Shown in pieces: positions 10,101 through 17,049 of a DNA stretch of 64,000 nt (position 1 is its first letter; every line of letters starts with the position of its first letter). Below the pieces are notes generated by a model. It did not search any database, was not told the origin of the DNA, and saw only the letters and a list, made by a program, of their open reading frames with translations. The stretch comes from UBA1672 sp050633285 (lineage in GTDB: Bacteria; Pseudomonadota; Alphaproteobacteria; Micavibrionales; Micavibrionaceae). The DNA lies in the NCBI GenBank assembly GCA_050633285.1, contig JBOEGG010000007.1:9225-73224 (forward strand), written 5' to 3'. Both the position numbers and the translations under genes were made by a program.

Positions 10101-10892
10101 TGGAAGAATGAAAAGGACGTGACCAATTACTTTGCACATCGCGGGTTTAGTGTCACAGATTTAAAAGCGGCGGTGCAGAACTTTGCAAATAGCAAAAGCG
10201 AGGGCTTAGCGTTCTATTCCGGTTACTATGACACCACACTAAAAGGCCAACCATATGACCGCCTTAACCTTGTACAAAGTAAGACTGACGGGATTATAGA
10301 TATTACACTGGGCAGTACGGCGATTAATGACCCGCTTTATTATCAAGGTAATTTAAGTTGGAATCTTACCCCCGGTAATAATGGTAGTGCGGCGAATATT
10401 AACTTTAAGGTCAATGAATCCGGCAGTACAGCAGAACCATCGACGTTTTCAGGCACTTTAACGCCAAAAGATGGTGCAGCAGAACCATTCAGCGGAACCT
10501 ATATACCGCCATCATCGCATAACTATCCGCCATTAAGACCGCATATGCCTGTGGTACAGCAGATCTTTGAAGCGCTGAACCAGGTGATGATGCAATTCTT
10601 TATCATGAAGAGTGTGCAAGATTTCTTTGAGGCATTGCATTCATGGTTTGCCAATTCCGGCAACTCTGTTGCAGTAGATGAAAGTCTGGATGCCGCAGGA
10701 CACGATGGCATTGATTTAGATGGCGATCAACTCTCACCATTTAGTGAGGATTCCGGTGTAAACCCGGGTGATGTCCCTCCTGATCCACCACCTAGCTCGG
10801 ATTCATCAGATTCATCGGACTCCTCAGATTCTTCTGATGCCTCTGATGCCAGTGATGGAAGTGACGCGTGTTGTTGTGCGTGTTGCCTGTAA
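7185..10892 (+). CDS. Giant multi-module TOMM/RiPP precursor polyprotein (putative)
   Basis: This 1235-residue protein matches no family I can name. It opens with a leader-like helical segment (about residues 25-85; FVKALLRNWK, FIEANGF) weakly resembling Nif11-type leaders, then a beta-rich stretch. Three homologous modules follow (about 261-587, 618-927, 943-1235). Each has a helix with AxGLxYVxxYYW and YFxxRGF, a beta domain (YxGxYxTTLxG, LGDT, LSW, FSGTLT), a hydrophobic segment, and a Cys/Ser/Asp/Glu-rich tail. Modules 1 and 3 share the linker LSPFSxxSGVNPGDxPP just before the tail. The protein ends CCCACCL. It is the first gene of an operon encoding a YcaO cyclodehydratase, a SagB-like dehydrogenase and a dioxygenase, so the tails are most likely azole-forming cores. 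Alternatives are a metal-binding or structural secreted protein, but the neighbours argue against these. Confidence 0.75.
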   Translation: MADNTYNVPKKISTLPAIDIIRRKTETAEWQAVLFVKALLRNWKIAETLVESMHDGDTEKVNSFIEANGFHTDIDTILGLRNSYFNNLPTIKGKYFLSTNSGSLSLEISNDSVKVDGKNVDFNYSFFTLSLGDKGTIHFCKTTNQPVQAIGTLNDTNVIGQWGVEDTLSVPVNFNKILSNVQVIDTFLECIFEAIEKVINGSDDLAGALSSCHANMAKYRVALMARKDHPLISVESEVRNSKPRSSVTIKGAILDGTTPTPSQERAKAYIKNLYSGAAGTKSAVGLIFVSKNYWKSDDCIDSYFGEGQGFYRSDFQKMLYHSVATDPQVGLAFFSGKYETVLGDQKYDQLSIQQMSDGIIQVSIGDTVIQTPLYYKGELSWDTSHGGNTTSGDITFTIHYSGTHEEVLPVSFEGTYTPAGGKQQKFTGTSITPDNPSFPHSGMPEGMKVQMIMGYVFMGIMALAFGYKGAKAGWPYIKKFFSNAQTEDETQNLLENAGQDCPEGIMMATDAEMVGEPCPVCGIELDEEELSPFSDESGVNPGDTPPPEECDSSENCDSSDTCDSSESSDSSESCDSSDACEFCEFCCALVAEDIEDAKTDERKAAQVKYITSFNQPADETERQKRASAFLKCILKNETDATGLLYVMNYYWNSPQLVAQYFNTRGFYTDDLISTIRLEQSDNLEYWYGHYSTTLAGNAYQELSIQNGQVKLGDTLILNPTLANSVLSWTIADGNRTEATITLVHNHDDGNLTANTFSGTLTETGGSAQAFVGTQILPDTPSGWDKLSTEQKVLAIAGGIVGVFVVAGTVTAIYKTCHDIRNGDDNPIEPALEDAAEAGVELPAIAVQPYANHPMQPNDPPSDCDSSESSSSSCESSSSSCESSSSDCESSCESCVFCELGAESSDGCGPCDASTHCIYCESCESSDCSILDNGPTGVLLDAVSSSQSADAFVKKVYSDFHTAVGLLYVAKYYWKNEKDVTNYFAHRGFSVTDLKAAVQNFANSKSEGLAFYSGYYDTTLKGQPYDRLNLVQSKTDGIIDITLGSTAINDPLYYQGNLSWNLTPGNNGSAANINFKVNESGSTAEPSTFSGTLTPKDGAAEPFSGTYIPPSSHNYPPLRPHMPVVQQIFEALNQVMMQFFIMKSVQDFFEALHSWFANSGNSVAVDESLDAAGHDGIDLDGDQLSPFSEDSGVNPGDVPPDPPPSSDSSDSSDSSDSSDASDASDGSDACCCACCL
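7965..8945 (+). repeat. Precursor module 1 (leader-like + beta domain + TM + core)
   Basis: Residues about 261-587. It contains AVGLIFVSKNYWK, YFGEGQGFYRSDF, FFSGKYETVLGDQKYDQLSI, LYYKGELSWD and FEGTYTPAGG, which align with modules 2 and 3. A transmembrane-like helix near residues 448-470 (MGYVFMGIMALAFGY) precedes the acidic linker. Confidence 0.7.
8832..8945 (+). other. Putative core peptide 1
   Basis: Residues 550-587: repeats of CDSSxx (Cys at 550, 556, 562, 574, 580) followed by CEFCEFCC. There are nine cysteines in 38 residues, almost all the rest being Ser, Asp or Glu. It follows the linker SGVNPGDTPPPEE. Cys and Ser are the residues cyclised by TOMM synthetases. Confidence 0.6.
9036..9965 (+). 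repeat. Precursor module 2
   Basis: Residues about 618-927. AtGLLYVMNYYWN, YFNTRGFYTDDL, YYG-like YGHYSTTLAGNAYQEL, SVLSW and FSGTLTETGG match the other modules. A clear transmembrane helix (IAGGIVGVFVVAGTVTAI, about residues 800-820) precedes a linker with PMQPNDPPSD. Confidence 0.7.
9771..9965 (+). other. Putative core peptide 2
   Basis: Residues 863-927, the longest tract: runs such as CESSSSSCESSSSDCESSC, then CESCVFCELG, CGPC, CIYCESC and a final SSDC. There are 14 cysteines. Core 2 contains more residues other than Cys/Ser/Asp/Glu than the other two and could be two cores. Confidence 0.55.
10011..10889 (+). repeat. Precursor module 3
   Basis: Residues about 943-1235. AVGLLYVAKYYWK, YFAHRGFSVTDL, FYSGYYDTTLKGQPYDRL, LYYQGNLSWN and FSGTLTPKDG align with modules 1 and 2. 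The helix before the linker is amphipathic (ALNQVMMQFFIMKSVQ) and less clearly membrane-spanning. Confidence 0.7.
10794..10889 (+). other. Putative core peptide 3 (C-terminal)
   Basis: Residues 1204-1235: five SSD triplets, then ASDASDGSDACCCACCL at the very C-terminus. The Cys cluster is reminiscent of the CCCCC start of streptolysin S cores, here at the end of the protein. Successive SSD units use different serine codons (tca, tcg, tcc, tct, agt). Confidence 0.6.
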
Positions 10893-10941
10893 CAGGTGAC
10901 ACAAAGAACAGATATTATTATTTGAGTATCGGTGTAATTAG

Positions 10942-13374
10942 ATGTGTAATTCTATAGTTAGTAATAAACATGCATTTTCAGGTAAGCAGGTTTTTAACTT
11001 TACTGATTTGCGAGATATTTTCAGTGGCGAAAATTCGTGGCTGGTTACGGATATTTCGTTGGGACATTATCAGCCCTTAGGATTTGTTCATGAGCTAAGT
11101 CCACAGAATGAGGCGCTCAAAATATTTGAACGTACACATATATCCCGATCTCTGGATATTGATACATTTATCGAAAAAGAGTGGGGCGGCACCCCATCTG
11201 TACTGGTTGCAGAGAAAGCCGCCCGACTAATTAGTCAAATTTTATGCGAGGAAGGCAAATACCTAGCCATTATATCTCCGCGCTTTGGCTTACCTTGGGG
11301 GGAGCTTAACGAGCTAATCCTCTATTTCATATCTCAACGTCATCAAGATGCTTTAGAGCGTATTTTGATTATTAGTTGTGATGACAGTCAATATTCCGGC
11401 ACAACGCCATCCTCTTATTTTTCTGTTGCATGGCAAGATCACGACAATAAACCTTCAGAAAAAGTGACGCATTTTTATCAAGATTTAGATCTTTTTCATA
11501 CGCCTGGTTTGATTACAGGTGATGCACTAGAGATAAAGGCTCAATCATATTTTCAGACATCAGAACAAACTTATCTATATAACCCTTTTGCTCGCAAAAA
11601 CCCTCGCGCATATAAAAATAACATTTCTTACGACCTAGATACTCCGGAGGTACGCCGAAATATCTATTTCTACCTGGGTTTTATGGAGGTACGGGATCTT
11701 CCAATTGATAAGTTGCTAAAGCAGGCATGGTTTTATTTGTCAAATTCGGTAGAGAAATCTTACATATCTCTTATATGCAAACATATTTCAGACAGATTAT
11801 CGCCAACTGATATTGATTTTCCGTATAATTCCATACAAATACAGCGCTTATTAATCCTTATTCGTGATTTTTCGCATGATATACCCTATATTACAGATAT
11901 AAACTCCTTAAATACTGCAATTAAAGCGCATTATGCATATGCTACGGGGGCGTATTTATCCCTTAAAAAATCATCGCATGAAGCTGAATCTTTCTTCCAG
12001 AATGAGGATTTGTTTAAAACGGATTTATCACCTATCCGCTATTGCTATTACCTTAATATTAAAGCTTACAACATGCTCAAGCTTGGGTACATATCGGACG
12101 CATTTGCCTTAGAGCATGAGATGACCGAACGGCTTTCACATTGTGATGTTTTCTCCAGAAGCTTGAGTTATATAAACTTTCTAAACCTCTCACGCCTGTC
12201 TGAAGCGGAAGAGAAGAGTAAGGATGCATTATTATATTTTCGTACAGCCTCTGAATATTATCAAGACCAAGAAACAGATTTTCAGTATATGGCACGCTTA
12301 TGGAGAGAGGCCAAACTGTTAGAGAATGACGGAAAGAGCCATGAAGCCAATTTAAAGCGTTATTACGCAGCGCAACGCTTTACTTCACTCACTACGCCAG
12401 AGGCTTTTCCTGAAAGGCTAGCCATTGCATTTATTGGTTATGAACCCGCAGAAAATAAAGTCGAATTAGTAAAAAAACTCAAAGCGCGTTTTCATCAAGA
12501 GATGGAAAAGATGTGCGTCATGTTTGCCATAGAAGAAATTCCTCTAAGAAACAAAAACTTAAATAAAATTATTAATCTTTTAGATTGTAAAATAAACTCA
12601 TACCTCACCCCATACAATAATGATGGCTTTGCAAAATTAGATGCGTTTTTATCACCTGAGGAAATGGACTTCACTGCTGATTTTTGTCGAAAATATATTG
12701 AGAAATCAATTGAAGGCCATGATAAAGACATCACAAAAAATCTTGGTATCTTATGGACGCGCTTTGATGATGATAGTTACTCCACCTTTAAAAAAACACA
12801 TATATATGAACGGGTTAATCTTATATCTAAAACATTACTGAATGCAGATACAGACATAGATATACGCCTCAGTATTTTTCACAAATACCCGGGTTCACAC
12901 ACAACAGTCCCATGGCACCAAGACGTTGCGTATCATAATGGAAAAAGCAAAAAGTACAAAGGATTTTCTATATGGGTTCCCATGGATGATGCCAATACAG
13001 ATAATGGATGTTTACATTTTATTCCAAAATCTCATAAATCCAAGGCGCTCACACATCTACCATCGAAGGCAGACCCAACCGGTTTTACGATTGAAGCACA
13101 AAATGTAGAGACAAGGCACGCTGTTGCTTTACCAATTCCGCGAGGAGGGGCAAGCCTACATGATCTAGGGACTTTACATTACTCAGGAGAAAACAAAACT
13201 AATATAGCAAGAACCGCTTTAGTTTTTAGGGTGTTGCAGAAAGTTTCTAATCCACAAGATCAGCAAGAAAACGACAATATATACAAATACGCCGACAGAG
13301 CGCGCCCATTATCCAATGCAGCCGTTGTGATGGAATATTGTGAAGATTCCAAGAAAAAGCGTGCTGTAACTTAA
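10942..13374 (+). CDS. Large protein with C-terminal phytanoyl-CoA dioxygenase (PhyH) domain
   Basis: An 810-residue protein. Residues 1-550 are unrecognised: an alpha/beta N-terminus, then a helical, possibly TPR-like middle (LYFRTASEYYQ region). Residues about 570-790 form a Fe(II)/2-oxoglutarate dioxygenase of the PhyH family. The iron ligands are H659 and D661 (WHQD) and H746 (LHYSGEN), with a 2OG-binding Arg about ten residues later (NIARTAL). It starts 49 bases after the precursor gene with no terminator between and is followed 32 bases later by the cyclodehydratase, so it is very probably a tailoring enzyme that hydroxylates the precursor. The N-terminal half may bind the substrate. 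Substrate and site are unknown. Confidence 0.78.
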   Translation: MCNSIVSNKHAFSGKQVFNFTDLRDIFSGENSWLVTDISLGHYQPLGFVHELSPQNEALKIFERTHISRSLDIDTFIEKEWGGTPSVLVAEKAARLISQILCEEGKYLAIISPRFGLPWGELNELILYFISQRHQDALERILIISCDDSQYSGTTPSSYFSVAWQDHDNKPSEKVTHFYQDLDLFHTPGLITGDALEIKAQSYFQTSEQTYLYNPFARKNPRAYKNNISYDLDTPEVRRNIYFYLGFMEVRDLPIDKLLKQAWFYLSNSVEKSYISLICKHISDRLSPTDIDFPYNSIQIQRLLILIRDFSHDIPYITDINSLNTAIKAHYAYATGAYLSLKKSSHEAESFFQNEDLFKTDLSPIRYCYYLNIKAYNMLKLGYISDAFALEHEMTERLSHCDVFSRSLSYINFLNLSRLSEAEEKSKDALLYFRTASEYYQDQETDFQYMARLWREAKLLENDGKSHEANLKRYYAAQRFTSLTTPEAFPERLAIAFIGYEPAENKVELVKKLKARFHQEMEKMCVMFAIEEIPLRNKNLNKIINLLDCKINSYLTPYNNDGFAKLDAFLSPEEMDFTADFCRKYIEKSIEGHDKDITKNLGILWTRFDDDSYSTFKKTHIYERVNLISKTLLNADTDIDIRLSIFHKYPGSHTTVPWHQDVAYHNGKSKKYKGFSIWVPMDDANTDNGCLHFIPKSHKSKALTHLPSKADPTGFTIEAQNVETRHAVALPIPRGGASLHDLGTLHYSGENKTNIARTALVFRVLQKVSNPQDQQENDNIYKYADRARPLSNAAVVMEYCEDSKKKRAVT

Positions 13375-13406
13375 ACATATAATACCGTAGTAAAATGAGG
13401 GAAAAC

Positions 13407-15413
13407 ATGGAACAATATATTGATAGAGATTTTCTACTTCGCACGACAGAAGAACAGGATATAAGTTTAGCACTCAATCTGGATGCTTTTCAGAACAATA
13501 ATCGTATTATCAATGTTTTTAAAGAGGCTGGCTTTAAGATAACAAATGATAAGAGTGCACCGCAAATTTGGGTAATTTCAGATTATAATGACCCGCGGCT
13601 TACACTTCATAACACAGTTTCTATGAGTACAAGGCAACCGTGGATTCCTATCAGGCTTGCTTATAAGCGATTATATCTAGGCCCATTCTTTATTCCCGAA
13701 AAAACGGCGTGTCATGATTGTCTTTCTCACCGTGTTAGCCGTTGGCAGCAATATTCAACCTTATTAAAAGAGAAGCGACAAGGTGATAATACGCTCATCA
13801 AAGTTAAGGATAATGATGATCTGGGTAAGATTGCGGAATCCTGCTTACATATCCTGCCTAGGGTTATGGGTTTCTTTTTGGAGCACCACCTAAATGGCTC
13901 GATTCAATCTCTTGAAAATAAAATTCTGGAAGTACGCGAATTTGGTGAACCTAAAATACATGACGTTGTTAAACGTCCGCAATGCCAGACATGCGGTGAT
14001 ATTTCTTTAATTAACGAGCCGAATACTCCGCCTTTATTTGCATCTCGCGAGATACAGGTCAATGAAACAGGCCACCGCGTTCAAAGTTCTCAATCAACAT
14101 ATGACCGATTAGAAAAGCATGTCAGTCCTGTAAGCGGGATTATTGATTGCCTACAGCCCATGCATACGGACTTCGCCTCAACAAAAGATGGAACGCCTAT
14201 GTTCTATAATTTTGCGGGTGGGTATAACATGACCTTTTACAACAATAAGGCCTATCACATTAAAGGAAAATTACAGAGCAGGTCAGGTGGTAAAGGGCAA
14301 TCAGAAATACAAGCATTAACCAGCGCGCTCTGTGAGTCCATTGAGCGATATTCCGGTGTTTATCAAGGGAATGAGTATTATATTCGCTCAAGCTATAATC
14401 AATTGGGCGAAGGGCTGGCATTAGACCCTGAAATCCTTAACCAATATAGTGCAAAACAATATAAAACACGGGGGGAGCTAAACCCCGGTACGAGCGCAAA
14501 ACAGAGTGTTACACGCCAGTTTGATAAAGACAAAATTCAAGAATGGACACCTGTCTGGTCTTTGACCGAGCAGAAATATAAATATGTACCCTCTGCACAT
14601 TGTTATTATGGGCACCCCGACATCTTTGCACATAAAATGATGCGCGCAGACTCTAATGGGAGTGCTTCGGGTAATACGATAGAGGAAGCGATTATCCAAG
14701 GGTTTTTAGAGCTTATAGAACGGGATGCCGTCGGAATCTGGTGGTATAACCGTATCAGACGTCCACGTGTAAATTTAGACAGTTTTGATAGTGCACTCAT
14801 TAATAATATGCGTGAATTGTTTGACGAGAAATCACGTACGTTGGAGGTTCTTGATTTAACCACTGATTTTGGCATTCCTGTATACACCGCGATATCTGCA
14901 GATAAGAGCAGTAATGTTGAAGATATACTTTATGGGTTCGGGGCGCATTTCTCACCCGAGATTGCGCTAAACCGTGCGCTACTAGAGCTTGGCCAGAGCC
15001 TTCCATTTGTTGCACGCAAAGATAAAGAGGGCAAAACCATCTATGGGAAAATAGATAAGGAAGCGATTGATTGGTGGCAAGATGTCACCTTAGAAAACAG
15101 TCCTTACCTTGTTGGCGATGACAGCTTGAAGGAAACTGATATTAACACGTATGAACGGCCAACTTATACCTCTATCCTAGATGAACTTGAATATATTAAA
15201 AAACTGGTAGCAGACAGAGGAATGGAAATTTTATTCCATAACCAGACTCAGCCAGACATTGAGCTTTCATGTGTAAAAGTCATTGTTCCGGGCTTGCGCC
15301 ATTTTTGGCGGCGTTTAGGGGAGGGACGACTTTATGATGTTCCTGTTCAGATGGGGTGGCTAGATAAAGCCAACACAGAGGATGAACTAAACCCTCAGTC
15401 CGTTCATATATAG
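13407..15413 (+). CDS. TOMM cyclodehydratase: E1-like leader-binding domain fused to YcaO
   Basis: ATP-dependent enzyme that cyclises Cys/Ser/Thr of a RiPP core to azolines. The N-terminal about 200 residues are the E1-like C protein: GPFFIPEKTACHDCLSHR and RPQCQTCG supply the two CxxC pairs of its zinc site. From about residue 220 follows the YcaO (D) domain with the ATP/Mg motifs: SALCESIERYSG, EEAIIQGFLELIERDAV and NRALLELGQSL. Fused C-D proteins are known in TOMM clusters. The C-terminus reads NPQSVHI and lacks the PxPxP end common in TOMM YcaO proteins. ATG 13407 is preferred over 13395 because GAGG sits just upstream. It is followed by the dehydrogenase after 11 bases. Confidence 0.9.
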   Translation: MEQYIDRDFLLRTTEEQDISLALNLDAFQNNNRIINVFKEAGFKITNDKSAPQIWVISDYNDPRLTLHNTVSMSTRQPWIPIRLAYKRLYLGPFFIPEKTACHDCLSHRVSRWQQYSTLLKEKRQGDNTLIKVKDNDDLGKIAESCLHILPRVMGFFLEHHLNGSIQSLENKILEVREFGEPKIHDVVKRPQCQTCGDISLINEPNTPPLFASREIQVNETGHRVQSSQSTYDRLEKHVSPVSGIIDCLQPMHTDFASTKDGTPMFYNFAGGYNMTFYNNKAYHIKGKLQSRSGGKGQSEIQALTSALCESIERYSGVYQGNEYYIRSSYNQLGEGLALDPEILNQYSAKQYKTRGELNPGTSAKQSVTRQFDKDKIQEWTPVWSLTEQKYKYVPSAHCYYGHPDIFAHKMMRADSNGSASGNTIEEAIIQGFLELIERDAVGIWWYNRIRRPRVNLDSFDSALINNMRELFDEKSRTLEVLDLTTDFGIPVYTAISADKSSNVEDILYGFGAHFSPEIALNRALLELGQSLPFVARKDKEGKTIYGKIDKEAIDWWQDVTLENSPYLVGDDSLKETDINTYERPTYTSILDELEYIKKLVADRGMEILFHNQTQPDIELSCVKVIVPGLRHFWRRLGEGRLYDVPVQMGWLDKANTEDELNPQSVHI

Positions 15414-15424
15414 GAAGAGCTATC

Positions 15425-16870
15425 ATGCATAATTTAAAAGAAGAAAATAGTTGGCATATTTCAGACAATCTAATCGCGGGCCTACGTGAGGGGGTCGATG
15501 TTTCAACGGGAGATACGATTAAGTTATCGTATAAAAAGAGATCCTTATCTTTGGGTAAAAGAAGTTGGCTTAAAGAGACATGTGCCAATGATTTATCTAC
15601 ATCTGAAATCACTGAAAGTGAAGCTTATGCGCAGGCAGCGCAACTTGGCGGAAGGGAGAGCAGCGATATTGTATCAAATATTTTCAAACAATGTCGACAG
15701 CATAAAATCCTAAAATATAGTATGCGTAGCGAAGAAGAAGGGGTTTCCTATTCATATATCCCATTTCGTTGGGTTGAAAGCTCGATTTTACTAGAAGAAA
15801 AACAGGCAATCACGCTTTCAAAATTTGCATATTGCCGCCGTGATTCTGATAACAACATGCGTTTGGAGTGTCCAAAGACAGATTATGGCTACGTGATTAT
15901 GGAAGGGTGGCAATGGAGCGCGATTTTAAGCGCTCTGTTTGGTGAAACATCAATTGAGCGTATATATAAAATGGAGATTAAAGGCGTTGAAAAGGAAGAC
16001 ATCCTTTGCTTTATTCAGCTTTTATACACCCTAAAAATTATCGTTTGCATTAGTGATGAGGGACAAAACGAAGAAGACAATGCGCGTACATTTGACCAGT
16101 GGGAATTTCATGATTTGCTATATCATGCAAACTCAAGAAGCGGTCGTCATGATAATGGGTTAGGGGGAACTTATCGGTTTAAAGGGAAATTTGAACCTTT
16201 GGATCACCGGAAGCCTATTCCTGAGGGAAAGTGCATTGAACTTTGCACCGAGGGCGCAAGAGAGCCACTTCTGTCTGATGACCCTCATGCCTTATCTTCG
16301 GTCATTAGTAGCAGAAAGTCCTTACGCAGTGACTTGGTTAAGCCCATCACAAAAGAACAATTAAGCAGTTTTTTATATTGGTCAGCCAGCGTAAACCCAC
16401 ATGCAAAAGATCGCATGTGCAACAGGCATTACCCTAGTGCAGGTGCAGTTTACGAAACAGAAATCTATATTATTGTGAACAAAAGCAACGGCCTAGAACG
16501 AGGACTATATTACTATGATCCATATAGCCATAACTTGCATAAAATGAAGGATTATGATGAGGAATGTAGGATCGCCATTCAGCGTTCTTATGCTGCATCT
16601 GGACGCAAGAGTTTTCCTGATGTTCTCATTATAATGGCGGCACGTTTTCAGAAAATTTCTTATAAATATGAAGCAATTGCGTATTCATTGATCCTAAAAA
16701 ATGTTGGGGCATTATATAATAATATGTATCTTGTTGCTACGGATTTAGGGCTTTCGCCATGTGGTTTAGGAAGTGGTGATTCCGATCAGTTCGCACGCAT
16801 GACTAATCTTGACTATATGATCGAGGGGGCGGTTGGTGAATTTCGTTTAAGTGGTTGTGAGGTAAATTGA
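15425..16870 (+). CDS. SagB-type FMN dehydrogenase (azoline oxidase)
   Basis: A 481-residue protein. The C-terminal half (from about residue 280) is a nitroreductase/SagB fold: SSRKSLRSD (FMN phosphate contacts), ITKEQLSSFLYWSA, RHYPSAGAVYETEIYIIV, GLYYYDPYSHNLHKM and GLSPCGLGSGD are typical of SagB/ThcOx proteins, which oxidise azolines to azoles. The N-terminal about 270 residues correspond to the extra substrate-binding domain of longer SagB enzymes. Its start lies 11 bases after the cyclodehydratase stop, behind GGAAGAG. No terminator separates it from upstream genes; 179 bases separate it from the ABC exporter. Confidence 0.88.
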   Translation: MHNLKEENSWHISDNLIAGLREGVDVSTGDTIKLSYKKRSLSLGKRSWLKETCANDLSTSEITESEAYAQAAQLGGRESSDIVSNIFKQCRQHKILKYSMRSEEEGVSYSYIPFRWVESSILLEEKQAITLSKFAYCRRDSDNNMRLECPKTDYGYVIMEGWQWSAILSALFGETSIERIYKMEIKGVEKEDILCFIQLLYTLKIIVCISDEGQNEEDNARTFDQWEFHDLLYHANSRSGRHDNGLGGTYRFKGKFEPLDHRKPIPEGKCIELCTEGAREPLLSDDPHALSSVISSRKSLRSDLVKPITKEQLSSFLYWSASVNPHAKDRMCNRHYPSAGAVYETEIYIIVNKSNGLERGLYYYDPYSHNLHKMKDYDEECRIAIQRSYAASGRKSFPDVLIIMAARFQKISYKYEAIAYSLILKNVGALYNNMYLVATDLGLSPCGLGSGDSDQFARMTNLDYMIEGAVGEFRLSGCEVN

Positions 16871-17049
16871 TAGTATCGTAAAGATTAAGTAAGTTTGAGA
16901 AGTTCCCTAAATGGAGTAAAACCAACCTTTAACAAAAAGAATTTACGTTTGCGACAGAATCAATCTAATAAATGTCATGCTGTTGAATTTATATAATTAA
17001 GTTCTATAATGCCCGCACATTTATTAAATAATAATCACGACAAGACCTC

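Noticed and set aside
8832..10889. Cys/Ser repeats as a CRISPR-like or satellite repeat
   Set aside because: They are codon-variable, in frame within one long ORF, and there are no spacers of constant length.
7185..10892. Giant protein as an adhesin or RTX-type repeat protein
   Set aside because: No signal peptide, no GGxGxD repeats, and the operon is made of RiPP-modifying enzymes; the Cys-rich tails do not fit a typical adhesin.
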